Source: Ditibartonella apis (GTDB taxonomy: Bacteria > Pseudomonadota > Alphaproteobacteria > Rhizobiales > Rhizobiaceae). Taken from it: a stretch of 64,000 nt of DNA. The stretch covers positions 434,001 to 498,000 of the forward strand of contig NZ_LXYU01000003.1 in assembly GCF_001952075.1 (NCBI RefSeq). Reading direction: 5' to 3'. The notes under the pieces are model-generated. The model made no database searches. It was given only the letters and a program-made list of their open reading frames with translations, and had not been told where the DNA came from. This document shows positions 36,736 to 47,322 of this stretch, one piece after another; the first letter of the stretch is position 1, and each line of letters starts with the position of its first letter. The translations under genes and the position numbers were made by a program.

Positions 36736-37721
36736 TTTTCTTTTCCCCTCAAGCGGTTGAGCCATAGGGTAAAAAGTCCGAAAAGGCCTTTTGGTGCAAA
36801 AAGGACAGCAACAATCAACAATATTCCGACAATCGACATCCAGTAAAACGGATTGATAGCGGAGATAATATTTTCAAACCAGAGGTAAACAGCCGAGCCT
36901 ATGAGCGCACCATAAAGTGTTCCGGTTCCTCCGATAACAAGCATAACCAATGCTTCTGCCGACATTGTGAAGCTCAGACTGTCCAAACCGACCACCTCGG
37001 TAGAAATTGCGTTCAACGCTCCACCAATACCGGCAACGGCGCCGGAGATGATAAACATTACCATTTCATTTGAGCGGACTGAGGCTCCCATTGCTTCGAT
37101 GCGGACAGGGTCCTCTTTGATGCCGCGACACAACATACCGAAAGGTGACCGGACAATGAGGCTAAGCAAACCGATAACCACAACCAGCAAAGCGGCCGAA
37201 TAGAAGAATGCTGTGACCCCCCATAAATCGAACTCGAACATGCCGAAGAGGGGGCTCACGGTAATCCCCGAAAGACCATCACTGCCGCCGGTCCATGACG
37301 ATGCTTTGTTGGCAAATTCGTGAAAGAGGTGAACCACGGCAATAGAGAGAACCAATTGCGCCAGACCTTTAGCTCGAAGGATAATCAATGCGGAAAAAAA
37401 TCCTGCTATGGCACCTGCAGAGAGGCCAACGATTGTCATTAAAATCGGATCTGTTATGGAAAAGCGCACCGAAGCGATGCCCGCAGCATATGCACCGGCA
37501 CCAAAAAGTGCAGCGTGGCCAAGTGTGGCTATTCCACAATAACCGGTTACCAGATCCAATGACAGAACGAGTAAAGCAATAGAGATAATCCGTGTGAAAA
37601 GTGCGAGATTATCAGGAAAGAAAAAATAAACCGCGGCGGTAAATATTGCAATAATACCAACAGCTGAAAGTATAGAACGGTCGCGGTTCGGGGTTGCTTG
37701 TAAAACGTTTATATTCGACAT
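36732..37721 (-). CDS. livM: ABC importer permease, LivM type (PcaV-like)
   Basis: Inner-membrane permease of the HAAT family, 329 residues, about nine hydrophobic segments. Seen: LDLVTGYCGIATLGHAALFGAGAYAAG, the family's conserved loop, FGMLCRGIKEDPVRIEAMG (EAA-type loop contacting the ATPase) and VIGGTGTLYGALIGS. GGGAGG lies before the ATG, which comes directly after the LivH-type stop. Confidence 0.93.
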   Translation of the reverse strand: MSNINVLQATPNRDRSILSAVGIIAIFTAAVYFFFPDNLALFTRIISIALLVLSLDLVTGYCGIATLGHAALFGAGAYAAGIASVRFSITDPILMTIVGLSAGAIAGFFSALIILRAKGLAQLVLSIAVVHLFHEFANKASSWTGGSDGLSGITVSPLFGMFEFDLWGVTAFFYSAALLVVVIGLLSLIVRSPFGMLCRGIKEDPVRIEAMGASVRSNEMVMFIISGAVAGIGGALNAISTEVVGLDSLSFTMSAEALVMLVIGGTGTLYGALIGSAVYLWFENIISAINPFYWMSIVGILLIVAVLFAPKGLFGLFTLWLNRLRGKEK

Positions 37722-38585
37722 TTATTTCATCCTCCCGGCCAGTCCGCGAGGAAACAGCGTAACAATGAAAATAACAGCAAAATAAAAGAAGAATTCACCG
37801 AATTCCGGCGCGATATATCGACCTGTTGTGTCAATGACACCGAGCAACAGGCTGGAAAAAAGTGCACCGGGAATGGAACCGGCACCGCCGATGGAAACAA
37901 CTACCAGAAATACAACCATGTAACGCAGTGCATAATAGGGATCGAGTGGGAGGAGTTCGGAACCGATGATTCCACCCATTGCAGCAAGGCCGATAGCAAT
38001 GGCGAAACTTACCGCATAAATGATCTGTGTTCTTATTCCCAGCGCTTGAGCCATATTAGCATTATCGACAGCAGCGCGTAATTTTATTCCGAAATTGGTT
38101 TTCTCGATGAGAAACCATAAGCCTGCCGCAACAACCATGCCGATGACGATCAGAAACAAACGTTGTTTTGGCAATGCGCGAAAACCGATGTCGACCGAAC
38201 CGGTTAGAAAATCGGGTAAGGGAATGGTTTTCAGCGTCGGACCTGCAACATAATTTGTGACACCGATGACAAGAAAGGTGATGCCGATTGTCATTAACAC
38301 CTGTGTGAGTTCCGGTGCGCCATAGATTTTGCGATAGAGAAATCGTTCGGCGGGAATGGCAATGAGAATTGTCAGAACAATTGCAAGGATCATTGCAACA
38401 AAATAATGAAGCCTCAATTCCGTAACGCCGTAAGAGGCAAGGTATCCACCGATCATGGCAAAAGCACCATGCGCGAGATTAACCACGCGCATGAGTCCGA
38501 GCGTGACAGAAAGCCCGATGGAAATAATAAAAAGAATGGTTCCATAGGCAAAAGCGTCAATCGCAATGCTCGCTAAAGTTTCCAT
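37722..38585 (-). CDS. livH: ABC importer permease, LivH type (PcaN-like)
   Basis: Inner-membrane permease, 287 residues from ATG 38585, chosen because GGGAGGA lies 4 bases upstream; the frame extends 15 bases further to a TTG. Seen: SIGLSVTLGLMRVVNLAHGAF (family signature), the EAA loop around GIKLRAAVDNANMAQALGI and GGAGSIPGALFSSLLLG. Lies 23 bases after the binding-protein gene. Confidence 0.93.
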   Translation of the reverse strand: METLASIAIDAFAYGTILFIISIGLSVTLGLMRVVNLAHGAFAMIGGYLASYGVTELRLHYFVAMILAIVLTILIAIPAERFLYRKIYGAPELTQVLMTIGITFLVIGVTNYVAGPTLKTIPLPDFLTGSVDIGFRALPKQRLFLIVIGMVVAAGLWFLIEKTNFGIKLRAAVDNANMAQALGIRTQIIYAVSFAIAIGLAAMGGIIGSELLPLDPYYALRYMVVFLVVVSIGGAGSIPGALFSSLLLGVIDTTGRYIAPEFGEFFFYFAVIFIVTLFPRGLAGRMK

Positions 38586-38608
38586 AACTTCCTCCCGCAA
38601 AAACGCGT

Positions 38609-39784
38609 TTAATCGGCGTTTTTCAAGCCCGGATCACCTTGATGCTCAAAGGTGCGGATTTCTTTATTATAATAGGTTCCGTCTTCCGCTTTCGTTACTT
38701 CGCGCAAATAGATGTTTTGTGTGATGTGGCGGGTTTTCGGGTCGATAGTCACTGGACCGCGGGGGCTCATCCAACTCATTCCTTTGACTGCTTCAACAGC
38801 TTTTTCCGCGTCTTTCTTGCCATTGGTCGCTTCAATCATTTTGTAAATGACATGTATCGCGTCATAAGCACCGACAGATGTGAAATTCAGCTCTTCGGGT
38901 TTGCCAATCGCTTTTCTGGCGTGTTCGACAAAGGTTCGGTTTTCAGCAGAGTCATGTGATGTTGTGTAATGGAAAGTTGTAAGTGTACCGAGCGCGTTTT
39001 CTCCTAAAGCCGGTAAATCGGCATCCTGCAGGAGATCACCCGGTGCAAAAAACTGGATATTTGCAGCCTTTACGCCATTATCGACATACGACTTCATAAA
39101 ACTCAAGGTTGTCGGGCCTGCCGGTAAAAAAGTAAAAACGCCTTCTGCTCCTGAATCTTTTATACGTTGCATAACCGGACTGAAGTCATTTGTTGTCAGA
39201 GGTACACGAAGCGACTGAACGATTTTTCCTCCGGCTTTTTCGTAGGCCTCTTTAAACGCGGTTTCAGCGTCGATACCGGGACCATAATCGGCCACCACTG
39301 TGGTTATTTTTTTCGCCCCTTTGTCAAAGGCAACTTGTCCCAAGGGATATGAGACCTGCCATTGGGTAAAGGAAGTGCGCACAATATAGGGACTTTGTGT
39401 CATAATCGTCGAGGTGGCGGCGTTCATGATGACCAACGGCACATTGCCCTGTTTCAATAAAGGTGCCACTGCCATAGCATTGGGTGTGAAGAAAAAGCCG
39501 CCAATATATTGAACTTTTTCTTTGACAATCAATTCCTGTGCCAATGATTTCGATTGTGCCGGATCGGTAAGCGGCAAATCGCGATAGACAAACTGGATTT
39601 CGTGGTCACCAATTTTGGAACCATGGTCGGCAACATAGGTATCAATTCCGGCTTTAAAATTTTTCCCTTGCAACGCATAAGGGCCGGAAAAGGGGCCGAT
39701 AATGCCGACTTTAATCGTATCGGCCGCCGCACCGGTTAATAAAAATCCGAAAAAAATGAGAAATGTGGCGATAAGTTTATTCAT
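38609..39784 (-). CDS. ABC importer substrate-binding protein, probably aromatic acid (PcaM-like)
   Basis: Periplasmic family-5 (LivK-type) binding protein, 391 residues. Signal peptide MNKLIATFLIFFGFLLTGAAA, then DTIKVGIIGPFSGPYALQG, YIGGFFFTPNAMAVAP and VVADYGPGIDAE, typical of the Leu/Ile/Val-binding fold. It lies 43 bases after pobA, with a GGGAGG ribosome site, inside the 4-hydroxybenzoate/protocatechuate block. An aromatic acid is therefore a more likely ligand than branched-chain amino acids. In S. meliloti the PcaQ-controlled PcaM serves protocatechuate uptake; equivalence here is inference. Confidence 0.88.
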   Translation of the reverse strand: MNKLIATFLIFFGFLLTGAAADTIKVGIIGPFSGPYALQGKNFKAGIDTYVADHGSKIGDHEIQFVYRDLPLTDPAQSKSLAQELIVKEKVQYIGGFFFTPNAMAVAPLLKQGNVPLVIMNAATSTIMTQSPYIVRTSFTQWQVSYPLGQVAFDKGAKKITTVVADYGPGIDAETAFKEAYEKAGGKIVQSLRVPLTTNDFSPVMQRIKDSGAEGVFTFLPAGPTTLSFMKSYVDNGVKAANIQFFAPGDLLQDADLPALGENALGTLTTFHYTTSHDSAENRTFVEHARKAIGKPEELNFTSVGAYDAIHVIYKMIEATNGKKDAEKAVEAVKGMSWMSPRGPVTIDPKTRHITQNIYLREVTKAEDGTYYNKEIRTFEHQGDPGLKNAD

Positions 39785-39827
39785 AATACCTCCCGAAATT
39801 ATGATTCACTCGTTGATTGTCAGATTT

Positions 39828-41111
<1,284 letters not shown>

Positions 41112-41199
41112 TTATTCTTCAGTGTGCCGTACAGATGCCCGTTCGTTTACTCGGTTGATTGCCCCTTGTTCTCCCGCAATCTCATCGCGATAACGGGTA

Positions 41200-42243
41200 C
41201 TAGGTTCTCACCTCCTGAAATGATATTGTTTCCATTAGCTGCCGCATCTCTAACAAAGCTCCTCCCGATGTCACCGCCATTTGCGGCAAAACCAGCCATT
41301 CGAGGCTCCATGCAGCGCCCGATCTTTCATTTTCATGGATGAGCGATTGTGCAATTGTGCCGAGAAGTCCGGCTTGCAGCCGCGCTATAGACACGAGAAT
41401 TTCAGCCTTAACAGGATTGTTTTTATGAGGCATTGCAGAAGATGTTCCGCTCTTTGCCAGCGCGATTGCGTGTACTTCGTTTTGCGCCATTAAAACAATA
41501 TCCTGACCGATTTTTCCGAGTGTTCCCGCAATGAGACAGAATGTTTCGGCAATGTCGATAATCCGGCTACGGTCCGTCTGCCAGCTATTTCCATAATTGA
41601 GATCAAGCTTTTCAGCCATCAAGCGGACAATATCGCGACTTTTCATGCCGAAATCTGAATTATTGCCGATTGCTCCGCCGGTTTGTACAGTAAAAAAAGT
41701 CGATTGCGCGTGGGAGAACCTCGTTTGATCGGCTAAAAGTGCATTCTTCCAGGACGAAAGCTTGTCGGAAACGGTCATCGGACGGGCAATTTGCATGCGT
41801 GTATGGGCGATATAAGTTTGCGTTCCGTAACGCTTTACCAAATCTCCAAGTAGCTCAAGAATTATGCTTAAAGATTGTTCCAATCTTTTAAAAACACGTT
41901 TTAACCTCAACATAAGTGCGGTGTCGACAATATCCTGACTAGTTGAACCTTTGTGGATTGACGTATCAAATGGCGCTTCGGCTTTTTTGCGAAGCTGTTT
42001 GACGAGTTCGGGAACGGGAACACCGTCACGTTGCATCGCTTGTTTTATGGCTGCAACATCGGGCTTGAAACCGGCGTAGAGTTTTTCAAGATAGGTTCCA
42101 TGCGCTTCAGGAATAAATCCTGTTTCTTTCTGCGCAAATGCCAAGGCAGCTTCAACATCAATCATAGATTGCAATTCGGCGTCGATCGAAAACAGCTTTG
42201 AAATTTCGGGATCATCAACCAGACAATCAATCAGTTTTTCCAA
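41200..42243 (-). CDS. pcaB: 3-Carboxy-cis,cis-muconate cycloisomerase
   Basis: Converts 3-carboxy-cis,cis-muconate to 4-carboxymuconolactone. It belongs to the fumarase/aspartase superfamily: SSAMPHKNNPVKAEILV is the signature loop with the catalytic Ser, and HKGSTSQDIVDTA is the second conserved region. 347 residues, like the short rhizobial PcaB rather than the 450-residue Pseudomonas form. The apparent start is TTG 42243, with GGGAG about 12 bases upstream; the nearby GTG is in another frame. A stem-loop separates it from pcaG. Confidence 0.93.
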   Translation of the reverse strand: MEKLIDCLVDDPEISKLFSIDAELQSMIDVEAALAFAQKETGFIPEAHGTYLEKLYAGFKPDVAAIKQAMQRDGVPVPELVKQLRKKAEAPFDTSIHKGSTSQDIVDTALMLRLKRVFKRLEQSLSIILELLGDLVKRYGTQTYIAHTRMQIARPMTVSDKLSSWKNALLADQTRFSHAQSTFFTVQTGGAIGNNSDFGMKSRDIVRLMAEKLDLNYGNSWQTDRSRIIDIAETFCLIAGTLGKIGQDIVLMAQNEVHAIALAKSGTSSAMPHKNNPVKAEILVSIARLQAGLLGTIAQSLIHENERSGAAWSLEWLVLPQMAVTSGGALLEMRQLMETISFQEVRT

Positions 42244-42479
42244 AATTGCACACTCCCGATGGTTTCAAATTTTTTGTAACTTTGTAGCAAAGCCTTTTTA
42301 TATTCGTTTTACGTCCAATTAGGCCAACGAACCTGTATGCTCTGTTTCGTTCAGCTTAAAAATTTCCGCATACAGAATTTGTCATCTATAAAAATATAGT
42401 TTTATCTTGATTCGTTCCGGTTTTTGACCGGTTGGTTTGCGACATATTGGTATGAGATCGTAATTTCAGAAATAGTTGA

Positions 42480-42511
42480 CGCCAATGGAATGAAAAAACG
42501 TTCCATTGGCG
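42480..42511 (-). promoter_or_regulatory. Stem-loop between pcaG and pcaB
   Basis: CGCCAATGGAA (42480-42490), a 10-base loop and TTCCATTGGCG (42501-42511): an 11-bp perfect stem just downstream of pcaG. On the minus strand no T run follows, so it is either a weak terminator or an RNA-stabilising hairpin that sets pcaB below pcaHG. Confidence 0.65.
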
Positions 42512-42527
42512 GCCATGCTTTTCCAGC

Positions 42528-43154
42528 TTAAATATCCAGAAAAACAGTTTCATTTTCACCTTGAACGATAATATTGAAGGTGAAGACTGTGACATTATCT
42601 CGTTCGGATTTTTTTGCGATCAACGTATTGCGACGTTTTTCAGAATCAATCCGGTTGAGGAGGGGGTCTTGTTTGTTCAACTCCTCCATATCGGAAAAAT
42701 ACGCACGCGTATGAAGGCCGATATTGATACCTCGTGCGCCGACCCAAATCGTTATATGCGGTGCCTGTTTGCGTCCATCGGGGTAGGGAGTAACACCCGG
42801 CCGAATTGTTTCAAACCGGAAAAAAGCTTTATCGGCTGATGCCGGCTGCCGTCCCCATCCGGTGAAAGTCGGGTCGGCTTTGCCCCGCGTCTCGTTGACA
42901 GAATTATAAAGCCCGTTGGCATCGGCTTGCCAGATTTCAACCAAGGCGTCTTTAATCGGCTCGCCACCACCGTCAAAAACTTGTCCTTCGAGAATAATAC
43001 GCTCGCCTTTTGTTTCATCTGTCAACATTATCGAACCGAGATCATGGGGATAGACACCATGAATGCCGACATAATTGGGTGTTGCACCGATATGGATGTA
43101 GGGGCCAACGGTTTGCGAGGGAGATTCTTTGAGATAATGGAGTTCCTGAACCAT
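42528..43154 (-). CDS. pcaG: Protocatechuate 3,4-dioxygenase, alpha subunit
   Basis: Structural partner of PcaH in the Fe(III) intradiol dioxygenase that opens protocatechuate to 3-carboxy-cis,cis-muconate. Start ATG 43154 is taken because GGAGGG precedes it and it follows the pcaH stop by one base; the frame continues upstream inside pcaH. 208 residues. Seen: SQTVGPYIHIGATPNY, the dioxygenase barrel ALVEIWQADANGLYN, and PHITIWVGARGINIGLHTR. The iron-ligand His pair of PcaH is not kept, as expected for the alpha chain. Confidence 0.95.
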   Translation of the reverse strand: MVQELHYLKESPSQTVGPYIHIGATPNYVGIHGVYPHDLGSIMLTDETKGERIILEGQVFDGGGEPIKDALVEIWQADANGLYNSVNETRGKADPTFTGWGRQPASADKAFFRFETIRPGVTPYPDGRKQAPHITIWVGARGINIGLHTRAYFSDMEELNKQDPLLNRIDSEKRRNTLIAKKSERDNVTVFTFNIIVQGENETVFLDI

Positions 43155-43155
43155 A

Positions 43156-43875
43156 TTAATTGCCCTCCATACGATTTTCAAACATTGTCGAACGACGCCC
43201 GCGAAGCACAATGTCGAACTTATAAGCCAAAGCATCCATCGGTATTGTTGCATTGCGATCGAGTTTTGCGATCAGGCGGCCGATGGCTTCCGGGTCGGGA
43301 ATTGTTTTGACAATCGGGCACTGCCAGATCATCGGATCACCTTCAAAATACATTTGGGTAATCAAACGTTGCGCAAATGCATGACCGAATATCGAAAAAT
43401 GGATATGAGCCGGACGCCAATCATTCACACCATTCGGCCACGGATATGCACCCGGTTTTATTGTACGGAACATGTAGAAGCCGTTTTCATCGGTAATGGT
43501 GCGCCCGCATCCACCAAAATTCGGGTCAATCTCGGCAAGATAGGTTTCTTTTTTGTGCCTGTAACGGCCGCCGGCATTGGCTTGCCAGAATTCAAGTAAA
43601 GTACCGGGAACGCCGTTGCCGTTCTCGTCAAGAACGCGCCCGTAAACCACAATGCGCTGGCCAATCGGCGAACCTGTCTTGGCATAATTGCGGATAAGAT
43701 CGTTATCCAGTTCACCAAGTATATCGTGGCCAAAAACCGGACCTGTCATTTCCGAGATCGTCGGTCCCAAAGAAAGCAAAGCATTACGCGGTGACCGCAA
43801 AACACTGGTTTTGTATTGAGGTGTATATGCCGGTGGATGCCAATCTCTATCCCGCTGGATGAAACGTCCATTCAT
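43156..43875 (-). CDS. pcaH: Protocatechuate 3,4-dioxygenase, beta subunit (iron-binding)
   Basis: Catalytic subunit, 239 residues. Seen: [18 protein letters not shown] with the first ligand Tyr, [14 protein letters not shown] with the second Tyr, and [11 protein letters not shown] with the His-x-His pair that completes the Fe(III) site. AGGAGG lies ahead of ATG 43875. pcaG follows one base after its stop, so the two chains are made together. Confidence 0.96.
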   Translation of the reverse strand: MNGRFIQRDRDWHPPAYTPQYKTSVLRSPRNALLSLGPTISEMTGPVFGHDILGELDNDLIRNYAKTGSPIGQRIVVYGRVLDENGNGVPGTLLEFWQANAGGRYRHKKETYLAEIDPNFGGCGRTITDENGFYMFRTIKPGAYPWPNGVNDWRPAHIHFSIFGHAFAQRLITQMYFEGDPMIWQCPIVKTIPDPEAIGRLIAKLDRNATIPMDALAYKFDIVLRGRRSTMFENRMEGN

Positions 43876-43899
43876 TTTTTCCTCCTCTTATCAATTCAA

Positions 43900-44295
43900 C
43901 TATTGCTGAACACCAAGTTTCAGTAATTCCCTCTTGGCAATCTTGATTGCGCTATTGGCGCTTGGAACGCCCGCATAAACCGCCACATGCATGAGTGTTT
44001 CAATGATGTCCTGAGCGGTAGCACCGGTGTTTTGCGTGGCATTGACGTGCATGGCAAATTCTTCCTCGTGTCCCAAAGCTGCCAATAAAGCCAATGTCAC
44101 AATCGAACGTTCCCGTTTGCTGAAGTGTGGACGGGACCATAAACTGCCCCATGCGCCCTCTGTTATGAATGTCTGGAAATCGTTATCAAACGGCGTTGTA
44201 TTGGCTACAGCCCTGTCAACATAGGAATCCCCAAGCACCTGCCTGCGCGTAAGCATACCTTTTTCATAACGCTCGTTTTTTCCATTTTCAGCCAT
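43900..44295 (-). CDS. pcaC: 4-Carboxymuconolactone decarboxylase
   Basis: Decarboxylates 4-carboxymuconolactone to 3-oxoadipate enol-lactone. 131 residues, CMD/AhpD-like fold. Seen: ERSIVTLALLAALGHEEEFAMHVNA and GATAQDIIETLMHVAVYAGVP with the family's conserved Glu and His. The start lies 8 bases inside pcaD (overlapping genes), and pcaH follows 24 bases later. Confidence 0.95.
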   Translation of the reverse strand: MAENGKNERYEKGMLTRRQVLGDSYVDRAVANTTPFDNDFQTFITEGAWGSLWSRPHFSKRERSIVTLALLAALGHEEEFAMHVNATQNTGATAQDIIETLMHVAVYAGVPSANSAIKIAKRELLKLGVQQ

Positions 44296-45085
44296 GCAAT
44301 TTCTCCGAGATAAAACTTCTCAATGCCTTTATTGTAAGCTCCGGCTGCTCTATACATGGCAGATGTCCGCAAGCAGCGATGGTTTGATAATCAGCATTGG
44401 CAATGAGATCAGCCGTTTGTTTGACCAATTGCGGTGGTGTCGACAGGTCGTTTTCTCCGACAATAACCAGTGTTGGCAATTTCAATTCAGCAGTCTGTGA
44501 TGTGAGATCACTATCACGCAATGCAAAACAGGTGGCGCAATAGGCTTTGGAACTGGTCCGTTCCAACATATTGCGGTAGCACGCATAAGCATCGGGTCTT
44601 TTCTGCTTGAAATCGTGTGTTAGCCAGCGAGTCATGATATTTTTGCCGACAGCGGGAATTCCCCGTTCACGAATAATGGCAATCCTCTCGTTCCATGATT
44701 TATCGTCGCCAATTTTTGCAGCCGTATCCATCAATACAAGTCCGGCAACTTTTTCCGGATGATGATAAGCAAAATTTTGTGCGATAAGCCCGCCTACCGA
44801 TAGTCCCACGAGTATGAGGTCGTCTTTCCATGAGACAGCATTGAGGAGTTCAAACAAATCTTTGGTTAGAAGATCAATCGAATAAGCTTCCTCTTCACCA
44901 CCGGAAAGTCCATGACCCCGCTTGTCGTAACAAAGGCACCGGTAATCCTTTGAAAGATCGGTAACGACATCATCCCAAATGCGTAAATCTGTACCCAGCG
45001 AATTGATAAAGACGATGTGACGACATTTATCAGCACCGCTTATAGAATAATTTACCGCTATGTCATTTGCAAAACAGAATTTCAT
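44288..45085 (-). CDS. pcaD: 3-Oxoadipate enol-lactonase
   Basis: Alpha/beta hydrolase that opens 3-oxoadipate enol-lactone to 3-oxoadipate, 265 residues. Seen: FINSLGTDLRIWDDV (oxyanion region), the nucleophile elbow GLSVGGLIAQ with the catalytic Ser, LVIVGENDLSTP with the catalytic Asp, and ACGHLPCIEQP with the catalytic His. GGAGGGG precedes ATG 45085. First gene of the minus-strand pca operon; an 89-base gap with a PcaQ-like palindrome separates it from divergent pcaQ. Confidence 0.95.
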   Translation of the reverse strand: MKFCFANDIAVNYSISGADKCRHIVFINSLGTDLRIWDDVVTDLSKDYRCLCYDKRGHGLSGGEEEAYSIDLLTKDLFELLNAVSWKDDLILVGLSVGGLIAQNFAYHHPEKVAGLVLMDTAAKIGDDKSWNERIAIIRERGIPAVGKNIMTRWLTHDFKQKRPDAYACYRNMLERTSSKAYCATCFALRDSDLTSQTAELKLPTLVIVGENDLSTPPQLVKQTADLIANADYQTIAACGHLPCIEQPELTIKALRSFISEKLHG

Positions 45086-45154
45086 ATCGTCCCCTCCAAT
45101 TATTACTTTAAAAAAATTAAATGATTATGTAAAATGATAAATTATGCTTGTAAT

Positions 45155-45170
45155 ATAACTAATGGGTTAT
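45155..45170 (+). promoter_or_regulatory. Putative PcaQ-binding site between pcaD and pcaQ
   Basis: ATAACT-AATG-GGTTAT is an interrupted palindrome that closely fits the ATAACC-N4-GGTTAA site reported for PcaQ in Sinorhizobium meliloti. It is 69-84 bases upstream of the pcaD start and ends 4 bases before the pcaQ start. It could activate pcaDCHGB and at the same time cover the pcaQ ribosome site (autorepression). The match is seen in the sequence; function is inference. Confidence 0.6.
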
Positions 45171-45174
45171 AAAA

Positions 45175-46098
45175 ATGATAGCCTTCCAACAGATCAGGCT
45201 TCGCCATTTGAAGACGTTTCAAGAAGTTGCGAGGCAGAAAAGTATAAGTGCTGCTGCAGATGCATTGGCAATTACACAACCCGGCGTTTCCAAGACCATT
45301 CGCGAATTAGAAACCATTCTTGATACAGAACTTTTCGACCGCAGTCATAGAACACTCCGTCTGACACCGGTTGGCAAGCGCTTTTTGACGCATATAGAAA
45401 ATTCTATGCTGGCATTGCGTTTGGGCGTCGAAGAAATTGAAGAGACGCACTCGCCGGAAGCAAAGCCGCTTCATATTGGTGCATTGCCAACTGTGTCTGC
45501 GCGTCTGTTACCAAAAGCTATACAACGTTATATTGCTCGTAAAATAGGAGGCAGGCCGGTTATCGTAACGGGACCGAATAATTATCTGATCAATCAGTTA
45601 CGCGATGGCAGGGTTGATATTGTCATAGGCCGGATGGGCGAACCATCAGAAATGATCGGATTGCGTTTCGAGCATCTTTATTCGGAAAAAATCTGTTTTG
45701 CAGTACGTCCGGAACACCCGCTTTTGAAACGAACCAATTTCGATCTTGCAGCGATGGGGCAATATGATTTTATTCTGCCAACCCAACAATCGATTATTCG
45801 TCCGGCAGTAGAAAAACTATTGCTGATTTCTGATATGCCTCGCCTCAATATTGTTGCAGAAACTGTCTCGACTGCTTTTGGCCGTTCGTATACGCGTTCG
45901 AGTGATGCGATATGGGTGATTTCCGAAGGGGTCGTTCTGGAAGATATTCGTGCTGGTTCTTTAGTGGCCTTGCCGTTTGATACGTCCGAAACTTTGGGCC
46001 CGGTAGGAATGACATTGCGAACGGAAAGCAATATTTCACCGGCTCTTGAATTTGTGATGAATGATATCCGTAGCGAAGCAAACAATTTTCATCCTTGA
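45175..46098 (+). CDS. pcaQ: LysR-type regulator PcaQ
   Basis: Transcriptional activator of the pca genes, 307 residues. N-terminal helix-turn-helix (about 8-65): LKTFQEVARQKSISAAADAL, ITQPGVSKTIRELE. The C-terminal part (about 95-295) is the two-lobed effector domain. Divergent from pcaD, the usual position of PcaQ in Rhizobiales; in that group it responds to 3-carboxymuconate/4-carboxymuconolactone. No good ribosome site precedes ATG 45175 because the palindrome lies there. Confidence 0.93.
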   Translation: MIAFQQIRLRHLKTFQEVARQKSISAAADALAITQPGVSKTIRELETILDTELFDRSHRTLRLTPVGKRFLTHIENSMLALRLGVEEIEETHSPEAKPLHIGALPTVSARLLPKAIQRYIARKIGGRPVIVTGPNNYLINQLRDGRVDIVIGRMGEPSEMIGLRFEHLYSEKICFAVRPEHPLLKRTNFDLAAMGQYDFILPTQQSIIRPAVEKLLLISDMPRLNIVAETVSTAFGRSYTRSSDAIWVISEGVVLEDIRAGSLVALPFDTSETLGPVGMTLRTESNISPALEFVMNDIRSEANNFHP

Positions 46099-46227
46099 TG
46101 CGGGATCAAGAAAAACTTTAACTATCGTGTTTTTAAACAGTTTTTCATCAACAACGAAAGGAATGGAATGCTGTGTCGAAAACCTGGCGCAATGGAATTT
46201 GGTAAATTCGGCTAATACTGGTTATGA

Positions 46228-47322
46228 TTATTGAAAGAGGCCTATGCGTCGGTATTGAAGCGGCGCATTGGCATGACTTGCTTGCTCTCCCAACTGTTTG
46301 ATTTTCTTGTGAAATGGCGATTTGATGCAGGCAGGGTCGGTTGCTGAAGCATCGCCTGCTAATGCCAGTGCCTGGCAACGGCAGCCACCAAAATCTATAT
46401 CGCGCCTCTTGCAGGAACGGCATGGTTCCGGCATCCAATCAAAACCGCGATACGCGTTGAACGCACTTGAATTATGCCAGATTTCGGAAAGTGTTTTTTC
46501 TCCAAATTTATCAAACTGTAATGTTTTAATGGTTCTTGCAGCATGACAGGGTAAAACTGTACCGTCAGGGATAACGACAAATGCATCGCGAGCCCAGCCA
46601 CCCATACAGGGCTTCGGGTAATCGGCAAAATAGTCGGGAATGACATAGTCTATATTGATAACACCCCGTAGCTTTTCGCGATATTTTTCGACCTTTTCCA
46701 TCTGTTTTTCAAAGTCTTCACGCTTGGGCATCAAAGCGTTGCGATTGAGTAATGCCCACCCGGAATATTGAACATTGGCGATTTCTATGCGTTCGGCGTC
46801 GAGCTCGAGAGCAAGATTGAAATAGGCGTCAAGCTCGTCGATATTGTAGCGATGGATCGGCGCATTCAAAGTGAGTGGCAGGCCGAGTTTACGGACAAGT
46901 TTTGCTGTCGCGATTTTCTTCTCATATGCGCCTTTATAATGGCCTATCAATTCTGTCGTTTGCGGCGTTGTGCCCTGTAGCGATAGTTGTACGTGATCAA
47001 GGCCTGCTTCTTTTAGAGCTTCCAAGGTTGCTTCCGATAAAGCAACGCCGGCGGTAATAAGGTTCGAGTAAATGCCGCTATCGTGAACGGCAGCAACAAT
47101 CTCTACAAGATCTTTTCGCAATGTCGGTTCGCCACCGGACAAATGCGCTTGTAACACGCCGAGTTTTGCTGCTTCTTTGAAAAGCTGTTCCCAAAAGTTT
47201 TTATCCTGTTCCTGATCGGCTTTCATGAGTTCCAGAGGGTTGGAACAATAGGGACATTGAAGCGGGCATCGATAAGTGAGTTCTGCCAGCATACTGATGG
47301 GAGGGAAAATTTCTACAGTCAT
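46228..47322 (-). CDS. pqqE: PqqA peptide cyclase PqqE (radical SAM)
   Basis: Radical-SAM enzyme that links the Glu and Tyr side chains of PqqA, the first step of PQQ synthesis. 364 residues from ATG 47322, which overlaps the pqqD stop by ATGA; the frame continues 27 bases upstream. Seen: ELTYRCPLQCPYCSNP with the CxxxCxxC iron-sulfur motif, LSGGEPTLRKDL, and a C-terminal SPASM region with Cys-rich segments (PCMGGWARDAF, VLPCHAA, PCRSCKRR, GGCRCQ). Last gene of the pqqABCDE run. Confidence 0.95.
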   Translation of the reverse strand: MTVEIFPPISMLAELTYRCPLQCPYCSNPLELMKADQEQDKNFWEQLFKEAAKLGVLQAHLSGGEPTLRKDLVEIVAAVHDSGIYSNLITAGVALSEATLEALKEAGLDHVQLSLQGTTPQTTELIGHYKGAYEKKIATAKLVRKLGLPLTLNAPIHRYNIDELDAYFNLALELDAERIEIANVQYSGWALLNRNALMPKREDFEKQMEKVEKYREKLRGVINIDYVIPDYFADYPKPCMGGWARDAFVVIPDGTVLPCHAARTIKTLQFDKFGEKTLSEIWHNSSAFNAYRGFDWMPEPCRSCKRRDIDFGGCRCQALALAGDASATDPACIKSPFHKKIKQLGEQASHANAPLQYRRIGLFQ

